From Gramella sp. MT6 (GTDB lineage Bacteria; Bacteroidota; Bacteroidia; Flavobacteriales; Flavobacteriaceae): a stretch of 64,000 bases of DNA. The notes below the pieces were generated by a model that did no database searches, was not told where the DNA came from, and saw only the letters and a list, made by a program, of their open reading frames with translations. Within the stretch, counting starts at the first letter, position 1. Every line of letters starts with the position of its first letter. The stretch lies in NCBI RefSeq assembly GCF_019357415.1, contig NZ_CP048410.1, positions 620,001-684,000 of the forward strand, read 5' to 3'. Shown here in pieces: positions 8,899-17,768 of the stretch. The position numbers and the translations under genes are program-made.

Positions 8899-10977
8899 TT
8901 ACATTTCAGCTGCCTCAACAGCTTCTTCTTTTTTAGCTTCTTTCTTTTCAGTTAAGAAGCTATGGTTTTTAGAGTAATCCATCATCTGCTTTTCAAAGGA
9001 TTCCGGTTGAGTCACTTTGATTGCCGTGATCTCTCCATTCTCATCCATTTCAGGAACCAATACAGGATTGATGAATCCGCTGTATGGAGCCGACTTGAAT
9101 TTCGCGTTTCTATCAAGCACCTCTTTATGAAGATCCTGATCTACTTTTACTCCGTAGTTCTCTACAAGGTTTTTGGCGGCTTCGTAATCACCTTCAGATT
9201 TAATTCTCTGAGTTTCTTTCAATAACTCACCAAAAAGCTCACGAAGTTTCGCGTAATCTTTAATGTCGTAATATGTCTTTCCGTCTTTTTCAACTTTTTC
9301 GATCACACCTTCTTCTTTACCCTTTTCGAAAACCCAGGCACTCACCCACTGGCGGTTTCTCATATGAGCTTCTTCAACATCTTCTCCAAGCTCCAGTCTC
9401 ACCAACTGAGTTACCAGTCCGTTACGGATATAATCGTTATAAGCGGCTTTTCCAAGCTCTTCAGCATTATCTGTAAGGCCAAGCTCCTGAAGTTTAGGAT
9501 CCATCAGGTAATAAAGTCCCACAAGATCTGCACGACCTTCTTCTAAAGTAGAAGCATAGCTCTTCAATGTTTCTTTAGTTTCACCAACTCCGGGATTCAT
9601 TTGTCCGGAAGCATGACCAACTACCTCATGAAGCGCAGTATGCAATTTGTCTGCCTGGTTGCCATATTTTTCAGAAAGAGCGATCTCCTCTTCATCATGT
9701 GCAAATTCCTTAAGCTTATCTGTTCCGCCTGCACTTTCATAGGCATGAATAATATTCCCAAGGGAAACAGACTTACTACCGTGAGTTTTTCTGATCCAGC
9801 TAGAATTTGGCAAGTTCACTCCAATTGGAGTACTTGGAGATGCATCACCAGCTTCACCAGCAACGATCACCGTCTTATAAGTTACACCTACAACAGAATC
9901 CTTCTTATGCTCATCCATAATTGGTGAGTTATCCTCGAACCACTGAACGTTCTTTTCTACTACGCTCATCTTCTCAGACATATCAAAATCCTTGATCTGG
10001 ATAATGCTTTCGTAAGAACCGGTATATCCTTTTGGATCATTATAAACTTCAATAAATGAGTTGATATAATCAATATTCCCTTCGGTAGCTTCTACCCAGG
10101 CCACGTTATAATCGTCCCAGGTTTGAAGATCTCCGGTCTTATAATATTCTATCAAAAGACCTAAAGCATTTGCCTGTTTTTCATTTTCAGCAATGCCTTT
10201 AGCTTTCTCCAACCAGTTTACGATCTCATCAATAGCTTCACCATAAAGTCCGCCGCTTTTATAAACTTTCTCTACCAGTTTCCCGTTTTCCTTAACTAAC
10301 TTTGTGTTGATACCATAAGCAAGTGGTTTTTCCGGATTTGGAGATTTCTTGTTAGCGTAGAATGCATCCACCTCAGCAGCAGTTATCCCTTCACCATACA
10401 TGTTTACTGCAGATCCTTCAATAAGTCCGTCAGCCTCATTCAGGTTTACTTTTTTAGCATCCTTATCGTTGAAGATCACTTCGTAAGCTTCACCAGTAAG
10501 ATCGGTATTGGTTTCCTTCAATAATGTATCGAAATACTCCTTGCTGAATCCCGGCTTTAGCTTAGCATTGGAATAATGGTGGTGAATACCATTACTGAAC
10601 CAAACACGTTTTAAATAAGTTTCGAAAGCTGTCCAATCTTCTGAAGATTTATCGCCTTCATAATTCGCATAAATATTCTCTAAAGCCTCACGAATTTTCA
10701 GGTTGTGACGATAGTTCTGATCCCAGATAATATCACGCCCGGCAAGTCCTGCCTGAGTTAAATAATAAACAAGTTTTTGCTCTTTTAAGCTTAGGTTTTC
10801 CCATCCCGGGATCTGATAGCGCAGTATCTTAAGATCTGCAAATTCATCAGCTTTAAAATTGAATTCTTCTTGTGAAGTTTTTTCTGTCTGAGCCAGGTCT
10901 GAATCTTTCTTTTCCTCATTGCAGGATACAAAGGTCAGCGCCGTTGCAAGCAAACAGGTACTTAATATTTTGTTCAT
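8899..10977 (-). CDS. Dipeptidyl-peptidase III-like (M49) lipoprotein
   Basis: This 692-residue protein has a lipoprotein signal ending at Cys19 and the M49 zinc site: HEVVGH (HExxGH) near residue 449 and the downstream EEGRAD carrying the third ligand. Dipeptidyl-peptidase III removes dipeptides from peptide N-termini. The long N-terminal half with NMYGEG and the KSGGLYG segment is also as in bacterial M49 members. Homologues of this family have sometimes been labelled dihydrofolate reductase, which the sequence does not support. The lipid anchor suggests a periplasmic or outer membrane peptidase. It lies downstream of an M20 dipeptidase but behind a terminator. Confidence 0.88.
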   Translation of the reverse strand: MNKILSTCLLATALTFVSCNEEKKDSDLAQTEKTSQEEFNFKADEFADLKILRYQIPGWENLSLKEQKLVYYLTQAGLAGRDIIWDQNYRHNLKIREALENIYANYEGDKSSEDWTAFETYLKRVWFSNGIHHHYSNAKLKPGFSKEYFDTLLKETNTDLTGEAYEVIFNDKDAKKVNLNEADGLIEGSAVNMYGEGITAAEVDAFYANKKSPNPEKPLAYGINTKLVKENGKLVEKVYKSGGLYGEAIDEIVNWLEKAKGIAENEKQANALGLLIEYYKTGDLQTWDDYNVAWVEATEGNIDYINSFIEVYNDPKGYTGSYESIIQIKDFDMSEKMSVVEKNVQWFEDNSPIMDEHKKDSVVGVTYKTVIVAGEAGDASPSTPIGVNLPNSSWIRKTHGSKSVSLGNIIHAYESAGGTDKLKEFAHDEEEIALSEKYGNQADKLHTALHEVVGHASGQMNPGVGETKETLKSYASTLEEGRADLVGLYYLMDPKLQELGLTDNAEELGKAAYNDYIRNGLVTQLVRLELGEDVEEAHMRNRQWVSAWVFEKGKEEGVIEKVEKDGKTYYDIKDYAKLRELFGELLKETQRIKSEGDYEAAKNLVENYGVKVDQDLHKEVLDRNAKFKSAPYSGFINPVLVPEMDENGEITAIKVTQPESFEKQMMDYSKNHSFLTEKKEAKKEEAVEAAEM

Positions 10978-11013
10978 GTTGTTAAAAAATTTGAGGCGCT
11001 AAGATAACAAAAC

Positions 11014-11045
11014 GGGGAATCAAATTTTAAAAAATCTGATTCCCC
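11014..11045 (-). terminator. Intrinsic terminator after the M20 dipeptidase gene
   Basis: GGGGAATCA and TGATTCCCC form a perfect 9-bp stem that extends inward through A/T pairs to about 15 bp with one mismatch. On the minus strand it is followed by a T-rich run. It lies after the stop at 11115 and before the M49 gene, so it uncouples the two peptidase genes. Confidence 0.85.
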
Positions 11046-11073
11046 GGAATTGGTAAAAAATTTCTTCTTTGCA

Positions 11074-11100
11074 GACTCTGGAACGAGTTCAGAGTGATGC
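11074..11100. repeat. Diverged half-copy of the 1138-1195 repeat
   Basis: ACTCTG/CAGAGT forms a hairpin around GAACGAGTT, and the reverse complement reads CATCACTCTGAACTCGTTCC, similar to CGTCACCCTGAACTTGTTTC at 1138. It appears to be a degenerate single hairpin of the same family. Confidence 0.45.
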
Positions 11101-11114
11101 TTCCAGAAGTAAAA

Positions 11115-12506
11115 CTATTTTTTACTCAATTCAGTAAAATGCTTGTAGAACCAAGGAATAGTTTCAATTCCCTTTAAATAGTTCCATATTCCAAAATGTT
11201 CATTTGGTGAGTGAATCGCATCGGTATCTAAACCGAAGCCCATTAGAATGATCTTACTATCAAGTTCCTTTTCGAATAAAGAAACAATAGGAATACTACC
11301 TCCACTTCTTTGTGGAATTGGTGTTTTCCCAAAGGTTTCCTCGTAAGCCGCACTCGCCGCCTGATATCCTACGGTATCAATTGGAGTCACATACGGGTAA
11401 CCTCCGTGATGAGGCTTAACTTCTACTTTCACACTATCTGGAGCGATACTTTCAAAATGCTTTTTGAATAACTCTGTGATCTCTTTCCAGTCCTGGTCTG
11501 GCACAAGTCGCATAGATATCTTCGCATAAGCTTTGGAAGGGAGTACGGTTTTGGCTCCTTCGCCAATATATCCACCCCACATTCCATTCACGTCTAGAGT
11601 TGGTCTTATAGAACCACGTTCCAGGGTTGAATAACCTTTTTCACCATGGACTTCTTTTATGTCCAGCTTTTCTCTATACTCGTCCAGACTAAAAGGAGCT
11701 TCGGCCATTTTACTTCTTTCCTCGTCGCTTAAATTTTCAACCTTATCGTAAAATCCCGGGATAGTTATGTGGTTATTTTCATCTGTTAATGCCGCGATCA
11801 TTTGACTTAAAATATTCAAAGGATTCGCTACTGCACCACCATATAATCCTGAATGCAGATCACGGTTTGCCCCGGTAACTTCAACTTCCACATAAGATAA
11901 TCCGCGAAGGCCGGTGGTAATAGACGGAGTATCTTTAGAGATCATCCCTGTATCTGAAATGAGGATGACATCATTTTGAAGTTTATCCTTATTTTCCTTT
12001 ATCCACCAGTCCAGGTGTTCACTTCCAACTTCCTCCTCACCCTCGATCATGAACTTCACATTGCAGGGAAGTTCATTATTCTGGGTCATATATTCCATGG
12101 CCTTCACATGCATATACATCTGCCCCTTATCATCGCAGGATCCCCTCGCATAGATGGCTCCTTCAGGATGTATCTTGGTTTCTTTGATAACCGGTTCAAA
12201 TGGCGGCGAATCCCAAAGATCTAATGGATCTGGCGGCTGCACGTCATAATGTCCATAAACCAGAACGGTTGGTAAATCTTTATCTATAATTTTTTCAGCA
12301 TATACTACAGGATGCCCCGGAGTTGGAGAAACCTCGGCAAGATCACAACCTGCTTCCAAAAGTCTCGCTTTTACCGCATCGGCTGCTTTCAACATATCCC
12401 CTTTATAAGAGGGATCTGCTGAAATTGAAGGGATCTTCAACAACTCCTTTAATTCGTCTATAAACCTGTCCTTATTCTTTTCTAAATAATCCTTTATTGA
12501 ATCCAT
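11115..12506 (-). CDS. M20 family cytosolic dipeptidase
   Basis: The 463-residue protein is a dipeptidase of the M20/M25/M40 group. Visible zinc and catalytic motifs are VYGHYDVQPPDP, ARGSCDDKGQ, the general base and ligand in IEGEEEVGSEH, SDTG, and a C-terminal IHSPNEH with the last His ligand. No signal peptide is present, so it acts on imported dipeptides in the cytoplasm. The length matches carnosinase-like dipeptidases. It ends in its own terminator at 11014-11045. Confidence 0.88.
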   Translation of the reverse strand: MDSIKDYLEKNKDRFIDELKELLKIPSISADPSYKGDMLKAADAVKARLLEAGCDLAEVSPTPGHPVVYAEKIIDKDLPTVLVYGHYDVQPPDPLDLWDSPPFEPVIKETKIHPEGAIYARGSCDDKGQMYMHVKAMEYMTQNNELPCNVKFMIEGEEEVGSEHLDWWIKENKDKLQNDVILISDTGMISKDTPSITTGLRGLSYVEVEVTGANRDLHSGLYGGAVANPLNILSQMIAALTDENNHITIPGFYDKVENLSDEERSKMAEAPFSLDEYREKLDIKEVHGEKGYSTLERGSIRPTLDVNGMWGGYIGEGAKTVLPSKAYAKISMRLVPDQDWKEITELFKKHFESIAPDSVKVEVKPHHGGYPYVTPIDTVGYQAASAAYEETFGKTPIPQRSGGSIPIVSLFEKELDSKIILMGFGLDTDAIHSPNEHFGIWNYLKGIETIPWFYKHFTELSKK

Positions 12507-12673
12507 TTATATTTTTTCAAGTTTGCGTAAAGTTAATAAGAACTGTTCGGAAAACTATGGGGCTAAAGCCTCCTCTTTTCTTAAGACTGCCATAATTTTT
12601 AAAATTTATTCAAAAAATTTTCCTAATACTTTTTACTGAATATCAACATCTTAAAATCGTCTAGCTGGAGGGT

Positions 12674-12697
12674 AAAAAATTTTGCTCAAAATTTTTT
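12674..12697. repeat. Perfect AT-rich palindrome
   Basis: Two 11-base arms, AAAAAATTTTG and CAAAATTTTTT, surround a 2-base loop. It lies 22 bases before the -33 element of the tRNA-Leu promoter. It could be a terminator-like hairpin, an UP-like AT tract or a protein site; sequence alone does not decide. Confidence 0.6.
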
Positions 12698-12718
12698 CAA
12701 TATTTTCTTCCAACACTA

Positions 12719-12748
12719 TTTGAAATTTAAAAAGTATAATTATATTTG
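12719..12748 (+). promoter_or_regulatory. Bacteroidota promoter of tRNA-Leu
   Basis: TTTG at 12719-12722 and TATATTTG at 12741-12748 are separated by 18 bases, close to the TTTG-N19-21-TAnnTTTG consensus of the Bacteroidota primary sigma factor. It lies about 60 bases before the mature tRNA. Confidence 0.65.
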
Positions 12749-12809
12749 CACCCGCTTAGGTAATTAAGCAGGTGACACAACGAGTCCTAAGTGTTGTGAA
12801 ACTTAAAAT

Positions 12810-12894
12810 GCGGGCGTGGTGGAATTGGTAGACACGCTAGACTTAGGATCTAGTGCCGCGAGGTGTGAAGGTTCGAGTCCTTTCGCCCGCACCA
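12810..12894 (+). tRNA. tRNA-Leu (anticodon UAG)
   Basis: The gene folds as a class II tRNA. The acceptor stem is GCGGGCG paired with CGCCCGC, the D-loop contains GGTAGAC, the anticodon stem CTAGA/TCTAG holds the loop CTTAGGA with anticodon TAG reading CUA, a long variable arm follows, and the T-loop is GTTCGAGTC. The terminal CCA is encoded (12892-12894). A promoter lies upstream and a terminator begins two bases after the CCA, so it is a single-gene unit. Confidence 0.97.
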
Positions 12895-12896
12895 AG

Positions 12897-12927
12897 AAAA
12901 AGCTTCAGAGAAATCTGAAGCTTTTTT
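12897..12927 (+). terminator. Intrinsic terminator of tRNA-Leu
   Basis: GCTTCAGA and TCTGAAGC form a perfect 8-bp stem with a GAAA loop, extended by AAAAA/TTTTT pairing and ending in six T residues. Confidence 0.92.
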
Positions 12928-13084
12928 CATTTAAATACTTTTCAAAAATCAGGGTTTTCACCTAGTCCTATTCAGATTTCTATACTCTAATTTTAAGCTT
13001 AACTACTTTCGCTTAATTCAATTTAATGCCCCCGATTTCCAGGAAAAAAAGGAACAACCAATCTTTTTATAAAACCAATAAACG

Positions 13085-14698
13085 ATGAAAAATTTCCAAT
13101 CGGGGCTGGTGTGTGTATTCATATCTGCCTTATTTTTTTCAGCCTGTAGTAAAGATGAGAATGATCCTCCAGCACCAAACGAAACCCAGGAATTAATCGA
13201 CCTTTCTTTAAATATTAATATTTTAGGTTTGGAAAGCAATACAGACTCAAGGCAACAGGAAAATGAACTACCAGATTGTATCGAGGCCTCCCCTTACTAT
13301 ATTGAAATCGTTATGAAGCAGGGTGACCGTGATGTAGTTGGAACAGCAGACATTCCTTTTCGCCTGGACCTTGCACCCGGCGAGATGTTCACCAAATACA
13401 TTCCGGAAATGGCTATGCCGCCAGGGCTATATTTCCTCGATCATTGTGCTGTTTATGATGCGGCAGGAACCCTATTATGCCTGGCACCAAAATCAGATAG
13501 CCCAATGGGCGCAATGTCTGATGCTCCCATGCCCATGAGTATCAACCTTAGAGCCGGAAGCAAGCCTTTCCCAGACGTTCCTGTTTTCTGCGTCGATAAT
13601 CGTGAGGTTAACGAATTTGGTTATGTATTCTTCGATGTTGAACCTACCATCGTCCGAAACTTCTGCTTCTTTGCTAATTATTGCGATGAGAATGGACGGC
13701 ATTTTCCTGCCAGATATTCAGTAGATATTTCTATAGATGGCAATGTTATTTATAGCGCGGTAGAAAGCAATAATGGAGAATATGATACCGATAAATACTT
13801 TGCAGATCCCGTTTGTGTTGACCTTCCTGATCTATCTCAATATGACGATGATGAAGAATATATAGATTATACCATCACTCTTTTACCATGGAAAGGAGTT
13901 TATGACCTTGATGAGGAAATGGTGATCACCGGAAGTTTAAGTCGTGAAGAGATCGAAGAGCATTTTGACGGTGAAGAAAATATTGAATACGAACATATCT
14001 TTTTTAATTGCGATTCTGAAGAAGAAAATATAAGCCTTCCCGATTTTGGCTCAGCCCAATTTTCCAATCCAACAAATATCTCCAATCCTTATTATGGTCC
14101 AGATCAGGGATATATTTATGAATATACGGGCTTTGAATTAGAAGACGGCGAATATCCAGAGGAACCTTCTGAGGTGATTTTTGTAGAGCGAAAAACTGAG
14201 ACCAGAGAAATCCTTGGTATCGAAACCATAACACAAAGGGATTATGTCATTGAAGACGGTGTTATTATAGAAGATACAGACGACTGGCTTGCACAGGATG
14301 ACGATGGAAACCTCTGGTACATGGGAGAAGACTCAAAGAATTATGATGAAGATGGAAATTTTATAGATAATGAAGGCTCCTGGGAAGCCGGAGTAGACGG
14401 AGCATTGCCTGGATACTGGCTACCTGGCAATCCTGTAATTGGCCAGCGCTATTATCAGGAGTTTTATGAAGGTGAAGCTGAAGACTGGGGTGAAGTAATC
14501 GCTCTGGATGGAACTGTAGAACTTGAAATAGGCACTTTCGAAAATGTTCTGGTAACAAAGGATGTGAACCCATTCGAAGAAGGCGCATACGAGCTAAAAT
14601 ATTATGCCCCTGGAACAGGATTAATAAAAGAGGAAAAGTACGAAGACGGCGAACTTGTAGAGATCGTCTACCTAACAGGTATTATCGTTATTGATTAA
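13085..14698 (+). CDS. Two-part acidic lipoprotein, unknown function
   Basis: A 537-residue lipoprotein (Cys21 after FFSA), very rich in Asp and Glu. The N-terminal half has scattered cysteines (for example CVDN, CFFANYC) and no family I can name. The C-terminal part, from about residue 340, resembles a domain found in uncharacterised secreted proteins of several phyla: WLAQDDDGNLWYMGE, a segment with GSWEAGVDGALPG, YYQEFYEGEAEDWGEV, FENVLVTKD, and YYAPGTGLIKEE. It looks like a fusion of a lineage-specific N-terminus and this widespread domain. It is single-gene, converging with the MFS gene 1 base away. Function unknown. Confidence 0.7.
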   Translation: MKNFQSGLVCVFISALFFSACSKDENDPPAPNETQELIDLSLNINILGLESNTDSRQQENELPDCIEASPYYIEIVMKQGDRDVVGTADIPFRLDLAPGEMFTKYIPEMAMPPGLYFLDHCAVYDAAGTLLCLAPKSDSPMGAMSDAPMPMSINLRAGSKPFPDVPVFCVDNREVNEFGYVFFDVEPTIVRNFCFFANYCDENGRHFPARYSVDISIDGNVIYSAVESNNGEYDTDKYFADPVCVDLPDLSQYDDDEEYIDYTITLLPWKGVYDLDEEMVITGSLSREEIEEHFDGEENIEYEHIFFNCDSEEENISLPDFGSAQFSNPTNISNPYYGPDQGYIYEYTGFELEDGEYPEEPSEVIFVERKTETREILGIETITQRDYVIEDGVIIEDTDDWLAQDDDGNLWYMGEDSKNYDEDGNFIDNEGSWEAGVDGALPGYWLPGNPVIGQRYYQEFYEGEAEDWGEVIALDGTVELEIGTFENVLVTKDVNPFEEGAYELKYYAPGTGLIKEEKYEDGELVEIVYLTGIIVID

Positions 14699-14699
14699 A

Positions 14700-15905
14700 C
14701 TATGAAGCACCAATTTTCCTGATCCTTTGAGCATTCAGAATAATAAGCCCAAGGATTATTGCAGTAAACAGGAGAATAGATTCAAACTCGATCCCCATAT
14801 CCATAAGGGTTCCAAAAATGAGTGGTCCCAGGGCTGTGCTCAATACCATGAACATGGTAAAAACACTTCTGATAGTTCCTAATTTTTCGGTTCCATAAAC
14901 CTCAGCCAGGACAGCAGATTTCACTGTACCAGCCATCCCCACGCTAATTCCTGCTAAAATAAGAAATGCCAGAGCACCAAAAATACTATCCAAAAACGCG
15001 AAAGGGATTAGACCCAGAGTAAATGGGATCAGGTAAAATCTGAATATTCTTTTCCCAGAAAATTTATCTACCAGCACACCCCCATAAATTGAAAATATAA
15101 CCCGGGTTAAAGCATAAACGGTAAAGAAACTGGCATATAAGGAAACAGACCAACCTTTATCTTCCACTACCACATATTGATAGAAAAATACAGCTGTTAT
15201 GGTAAAGCTAAGTGCAAAACTTACCGGCATTAGAATTAAAAATTCTTTCGTCCTTAGTAAGTTCTTATATTCTTTGAGCAATGAAAGCGCAGAAGGTTTT
15301 GTAGCATGTTCCAGATCTTTATCGAAATGAGTTAGATCTGAAAAATACAATCTGATCAGGTACAAAATCAGAAAAGCTGAACTTGCGAGAGCTGCTACTT
15401 CATAATCATACCAGAGTATCAAAGATGATATACAAATAGGGAAGATCGCCTCACCAATTGCATAACCCAGGGAAGCAATACTTAAAGCCTTGCCTCTATC
15501 CAACTCATAATGCCTGGACATTACAGTAAGGCTAATATGACTCAACAATCCCTGGCCGGTAAGTCGTAATCCTATTAGGGCTATGATTAAAATTGCAATA
15601 CTTAAATGTGATATTCCCAGAAGAAACGAAGAAAATGCCAGTCCGGCTACGGTTACCGCTGTAATCTTTCTCACCGGTTTATGATCTACTAGATGCCCTA
15701 CAGACAGCATGATGACAGAAGATGTTACTGTAGCAATAGCATAAATACTTCCGAAAAGCCCATTTGAAATTGAAAAACTTTCAAGGATCTCCGGCACGTA
15801 AATAGAAATAAGAAAAGTTTGTCCAAAACTGGATAGAAAGGTCAACATCCAGCCAAAACCTACTTCCCTGGTATTATTTCTGAAAAATTTTATAAGTCCG
15901 GCCAA
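14700..15905 (-). CDS. MFS transporter
   Basis: The 401-residue protein has about 12 hydrophobic segments and the MFS hallmark between segments 2 and 3 (GHLVDHKPVRKI, a variant of GxxxDRxGRR) with a related VDKFSGKR in the second half. It is an inner-membrane secondary transporter; the substrate is unknown, and the overall look is of the monocarboxylate/oxalate-like or efflux branches. It has its own -7 element at 15944-15951. The 3' end meets the acidic lipoprotein gene with a single base between stops and no visible terminator. Confidence 0.85.
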   Translation of the reverse strand: MAGLIKFFRNNTREVGFGWMLTFLSSFGQTFLISIYVPEILESFSISNGLFGSIYAIATVTSSVIMLSVGHLVDHKPVRKITAVTVAGLAFSSFLLGISHLSIAILIIALIGLRLTGQGLLSHISLTVMSRHYELDRGKALSIASLGYAIGEAIFPICISSLILWYDYEVAALASSAFLILYLIRLYFSDLTHFDKDLEHATKPSALSLLKEYKNLLRTKEFLILMPVSFALSFTITAVFFYQYVVVEDKGWSVSLYASFFTVYALTRVIFSIYGGVLVDKFSGKRIFRFYLIPFTLGLIPFAFLDSIFGALAFLILAGISVGMAGTVKSAVLAEVYGTEKLGTIRSVFTMFMVLSTALGPLIFGTLMDMGIEFESILLFTAIILGLIILNAQRIRKIGAS

Positions 15906-15943
15906 ATGATGGGATTTAAAGAATTTCTTTAATAGACAATTAG

Positions 15944-15951
15944 CAAAAGTA
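15944..15951 (-). promoter_or_regulatory. Bacteroidota -7 element before the MFS gene
   Basis: On the minus strand the bases read TACTTTTG, a perfect TAnnTTTG match, 38 bases before the start at 15905. No -33 element is evident. Confidence 0.4.
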
Positions 15952-16016
15952 TAAATACAAATGAGATTGCGGCCAGATCAATAGACCCAGATTTGAAAAA
16001 TAGGTAGCTATAGATC

Positions 16017-16418
16017 CTATTCTATTTCTATAGCCTTTTCCTTACTGAATAATGTCTTTCTGAATTCATCCGGTTTTTTATCATTCAATAATTCCAGGCC
16101 ACCTTTGATTTTCATAACTTCTGAAAAATGTTCTTCTCGTTTTTCAAATTGTTCTTTATTGGAGTAAGTGGTAATAAGAATGAAATTGAAAGGATAGCGC
16201 TCATCTGCTTCAGTCTCCAGTAATTGGAAAGAATGAATATACTTCATCTCCAGAGCTATCTCTCTTAACTTTTTCCAATTGTTCTTATAAAAATATAGCG
16301 CCTCTTCATGGTTATCATTGAGCACTTCCACAAAATCCATTGTAGAAATTTTTGGATCGTTCTGACCAACCGATTGTAAACCTATGGTCAAAGCAAAAAA
16401 CAGTAGAATAATTTTCAT
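16017..16418 (-). CDS. Small secreted protein, possibly alpha-beta barrel fold
   Basis: A 133-residue protein with a signal peptide of about 18 residues (ending SVGQ). The mature part, with FVEVLNDNHEEALYFYKNNWKKLREIA and FILITTYSNKEQFEKREEHF, is built like dimeric alpha-beta barrel (NIPSNAP/ABM-type) proteins; this is a fold impression, not a family match. The start lies 11 bases after the stop of the methyltransferase gene upstream on the same strand, so they are probably co-transcribed. Confidence 0.6.
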   Translation of the reverse strand: MKIILLFFALTIGLQSVGQNDPKISTMDFVEVLNDNHEEALYFYKNNWKKLREIALEMKYIHSFQLLETEADERYPFNFILITTYSNKEQFEKREEHFSEVMKIKGGLELLNDKKPDEFRKTLFSKEKAIEIE

Positions 16419-16429
16419 TTCTTATTATT

Positions 16430-17065
16430 TTAAGGTTTACGAGCAATAAATATAAGATCTTTAATTCCGTCAACATTATTTGGATTATTCAGGTAATGGA
16501 TACTTTCGATCTCAAAATGGTTATTAGTTAAAAGAGTTCTAAGAAAACTTTTACCATGATAGTAAGTAAGTAGTGTTTCTTTTGTACTGGAGGTAGAAAC
16601 CTGAAAACCCTGATCAGCCTTCTCGGCATCCATAGTACTTAGATAAATTACACCTCCAGGATCTAAGACCTCATAGGCATCTTTGATAAAATCTGAAAGT
16701 GCATCTGGATCGAGATATGGCGCTAGGAATCCTGATACTACCGTATCAAATTTGGATTCAAGCATTCTTAATTCCCGGCAGTCAATTATCCTGAATTGTG
16801 CTTCAGGATTATTTTCTCTGGCGAGGGATATCATATTTTCAGAAATGTCTATTCCCAGAATATTTAATAGAGGAGCTTTATTTAAAAGATATCTCGAAAT
16901 ATTTCCAGGTCCGCAGCCCACATCCAGTACCCGGGAACCATCCTTTTCCATAAGTTCCAATAATAGATCTAGAGTTCCGGAGTAGATGTCCACGTTCACA
17001 TACTTTCCCTGATACTCTTTTGCATACTTATCAAAAATGAACTTTACACTACTGTTGTCTTTCAT
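16430..17065 (-). CDS. Class I SAM-dependent methyltransferase
   Basis: The 211-residue protein has SAM motif I as VLDVGCGPGNISRYLL (about residues 39-54), the acidic residue of motif II in LGIDIS, and a motif around FDTVVSGFLAPYLDP. This is a Rossmann-fold methyltransferase; the substrate is not evident. The next gene downstream, 11 bases away, encodes a small secreted protein, which gives no clue. Confidence 0.85.
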   Translation of the reverse strand: MKDNSSVKFIFDKYAKEYQGKYVNVDIYSGTLDLLLELMEKDGSRVLDVGCGPGNISRYLLNKAPLLNILGIDISENMISLARENNPEAQFRIIDCRELRMLESKFDTVVSGFLAPYLDPDALSDFIKDAYEVLDPGGVIYLSTMDAEKADQGFQVSTSSTKETLLTYYHGKSFLRTLLTNNHFEIESIHYLNNPNNVDGIKDLIFIARKP

Positions 17066-17286
17066 TTCACCTTAAAATCTAAAGAAATGTTACCATAAAA
17101 ATACACACTTACTTTACTGAACTTCAATTATTTAAATTAATTTTCTATCTTTAGAATTAAATATGACTTATACTTTAAATTTTATTCTTTTTAGGTGTAA
17201 GCATACATACCCCCGCTACATATTAACTGGAATACAGTTATTTTCTACTTCTCCTACTTCTATATACCAACTAAAACAACTAAATT

Positions 17287-17760
17287 ATGAAAGTAAAATC
17301 TACAGTTTTCGTGTTATTTTTTTGCATGCCATTCCTAAATGTAACACTAAGCGCTCAGGAAGTAAATAAAATGGTAGTTCTGGAGGTTGACACCGACAAC
17401 ATAAATGCGAATAATATTAACGAGATGGCAACCTTTGGTCAGCCTTCTGAAATTAGCAACGAAAATTTCACCCTGGATGTACAATTAGGAGACGTGATCA
17501 TCTGGCAAGGCAGAACCATGCCTGGAACTGGTGGCCTTGTGAGAATTAAGCTTTTAAAACACGAAGAAGGAGTGAAATTACTTGGAGCCAACAGGATTTC
17601 TGAACAGGACGGTACAGGCGTTGTGGTTGGAAGAGTACAGGCAGGACAGGTAGGTGATGAAGAGAAGTATTCTTTAAAATTTGAAGTAAGACAACGGGGA
17701 TCGCAGGATTGGGTTGAATATACGATAGATCCAAAACTCCAATTAATGCCTCAGGAATAA
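17287..17760 (+). CDS. Small secreted beta-rich protein upstream of the cyclase
   Basis: A 157-residue protein with a 23-residue signal peptide ending in LSAQ. The rest is predicted to be beta-rich, with repeated hydrophobic/charged alternation (for example FTLDVQLGDVIIWQGR and YSLKFEVRQRG). No family is recognised. Only 8 bases separate it from the TPR-adenylate cyclase, whose sensor half should face the periplasm, so it could be a ligand, cofactor or modulator of that receptor; this is inference from position only. A TATCTTTA sequence near 17145 could be its promoter. Confidence 0.65.
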   Translation: MKVKSTVFVLFFCMPFLNVTLSAQEVNKMVVLEVDTDNINANNINEMATFGQPSEISNENFTLDVQLGDVIIWQGRTMPGTGGLVRIKLLKHEEGVKLLGANRISEQDGTGVVVGRVQAGQVGDEEKYSLKFEVRQRGSQDWVEYTIDPKLQLMPQE

Positions 17761-17768
17761 TTTAATAT

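Larger units (their letters stand above)
12507..12809. other. Intergenic leader before tRNA-Leu
   Basis: No coding frame is supported here. The right part holds a perfect AT-rich palindrome (12674-12697), the tRNA promoter (12719-12748), and about 60 bases of precursor leader containing CACAAC...GTTGTG, which can form a short hairpin before the mature tRNA. Confidence 0.6.

Noticed and set aside
9601..9927. A 108-codon plus-strand frame inside the M49 gene
   Set aside because: It is antisense to a long, motif-bearing gene and has no protein features of its own.
8899..10977. Dihydrofolate reductase label for the M49 gene
   Set aside because: The HExxGH and EEGRAD motifs and 692-residue length fit dipeptidyl-peptidase III; no reductase features.
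17163..17369. A 68-codon plus-strand frame before the secreted gene
   Set aside because: It overlaps the signal peptide of the real gene in another frame and has no domain.
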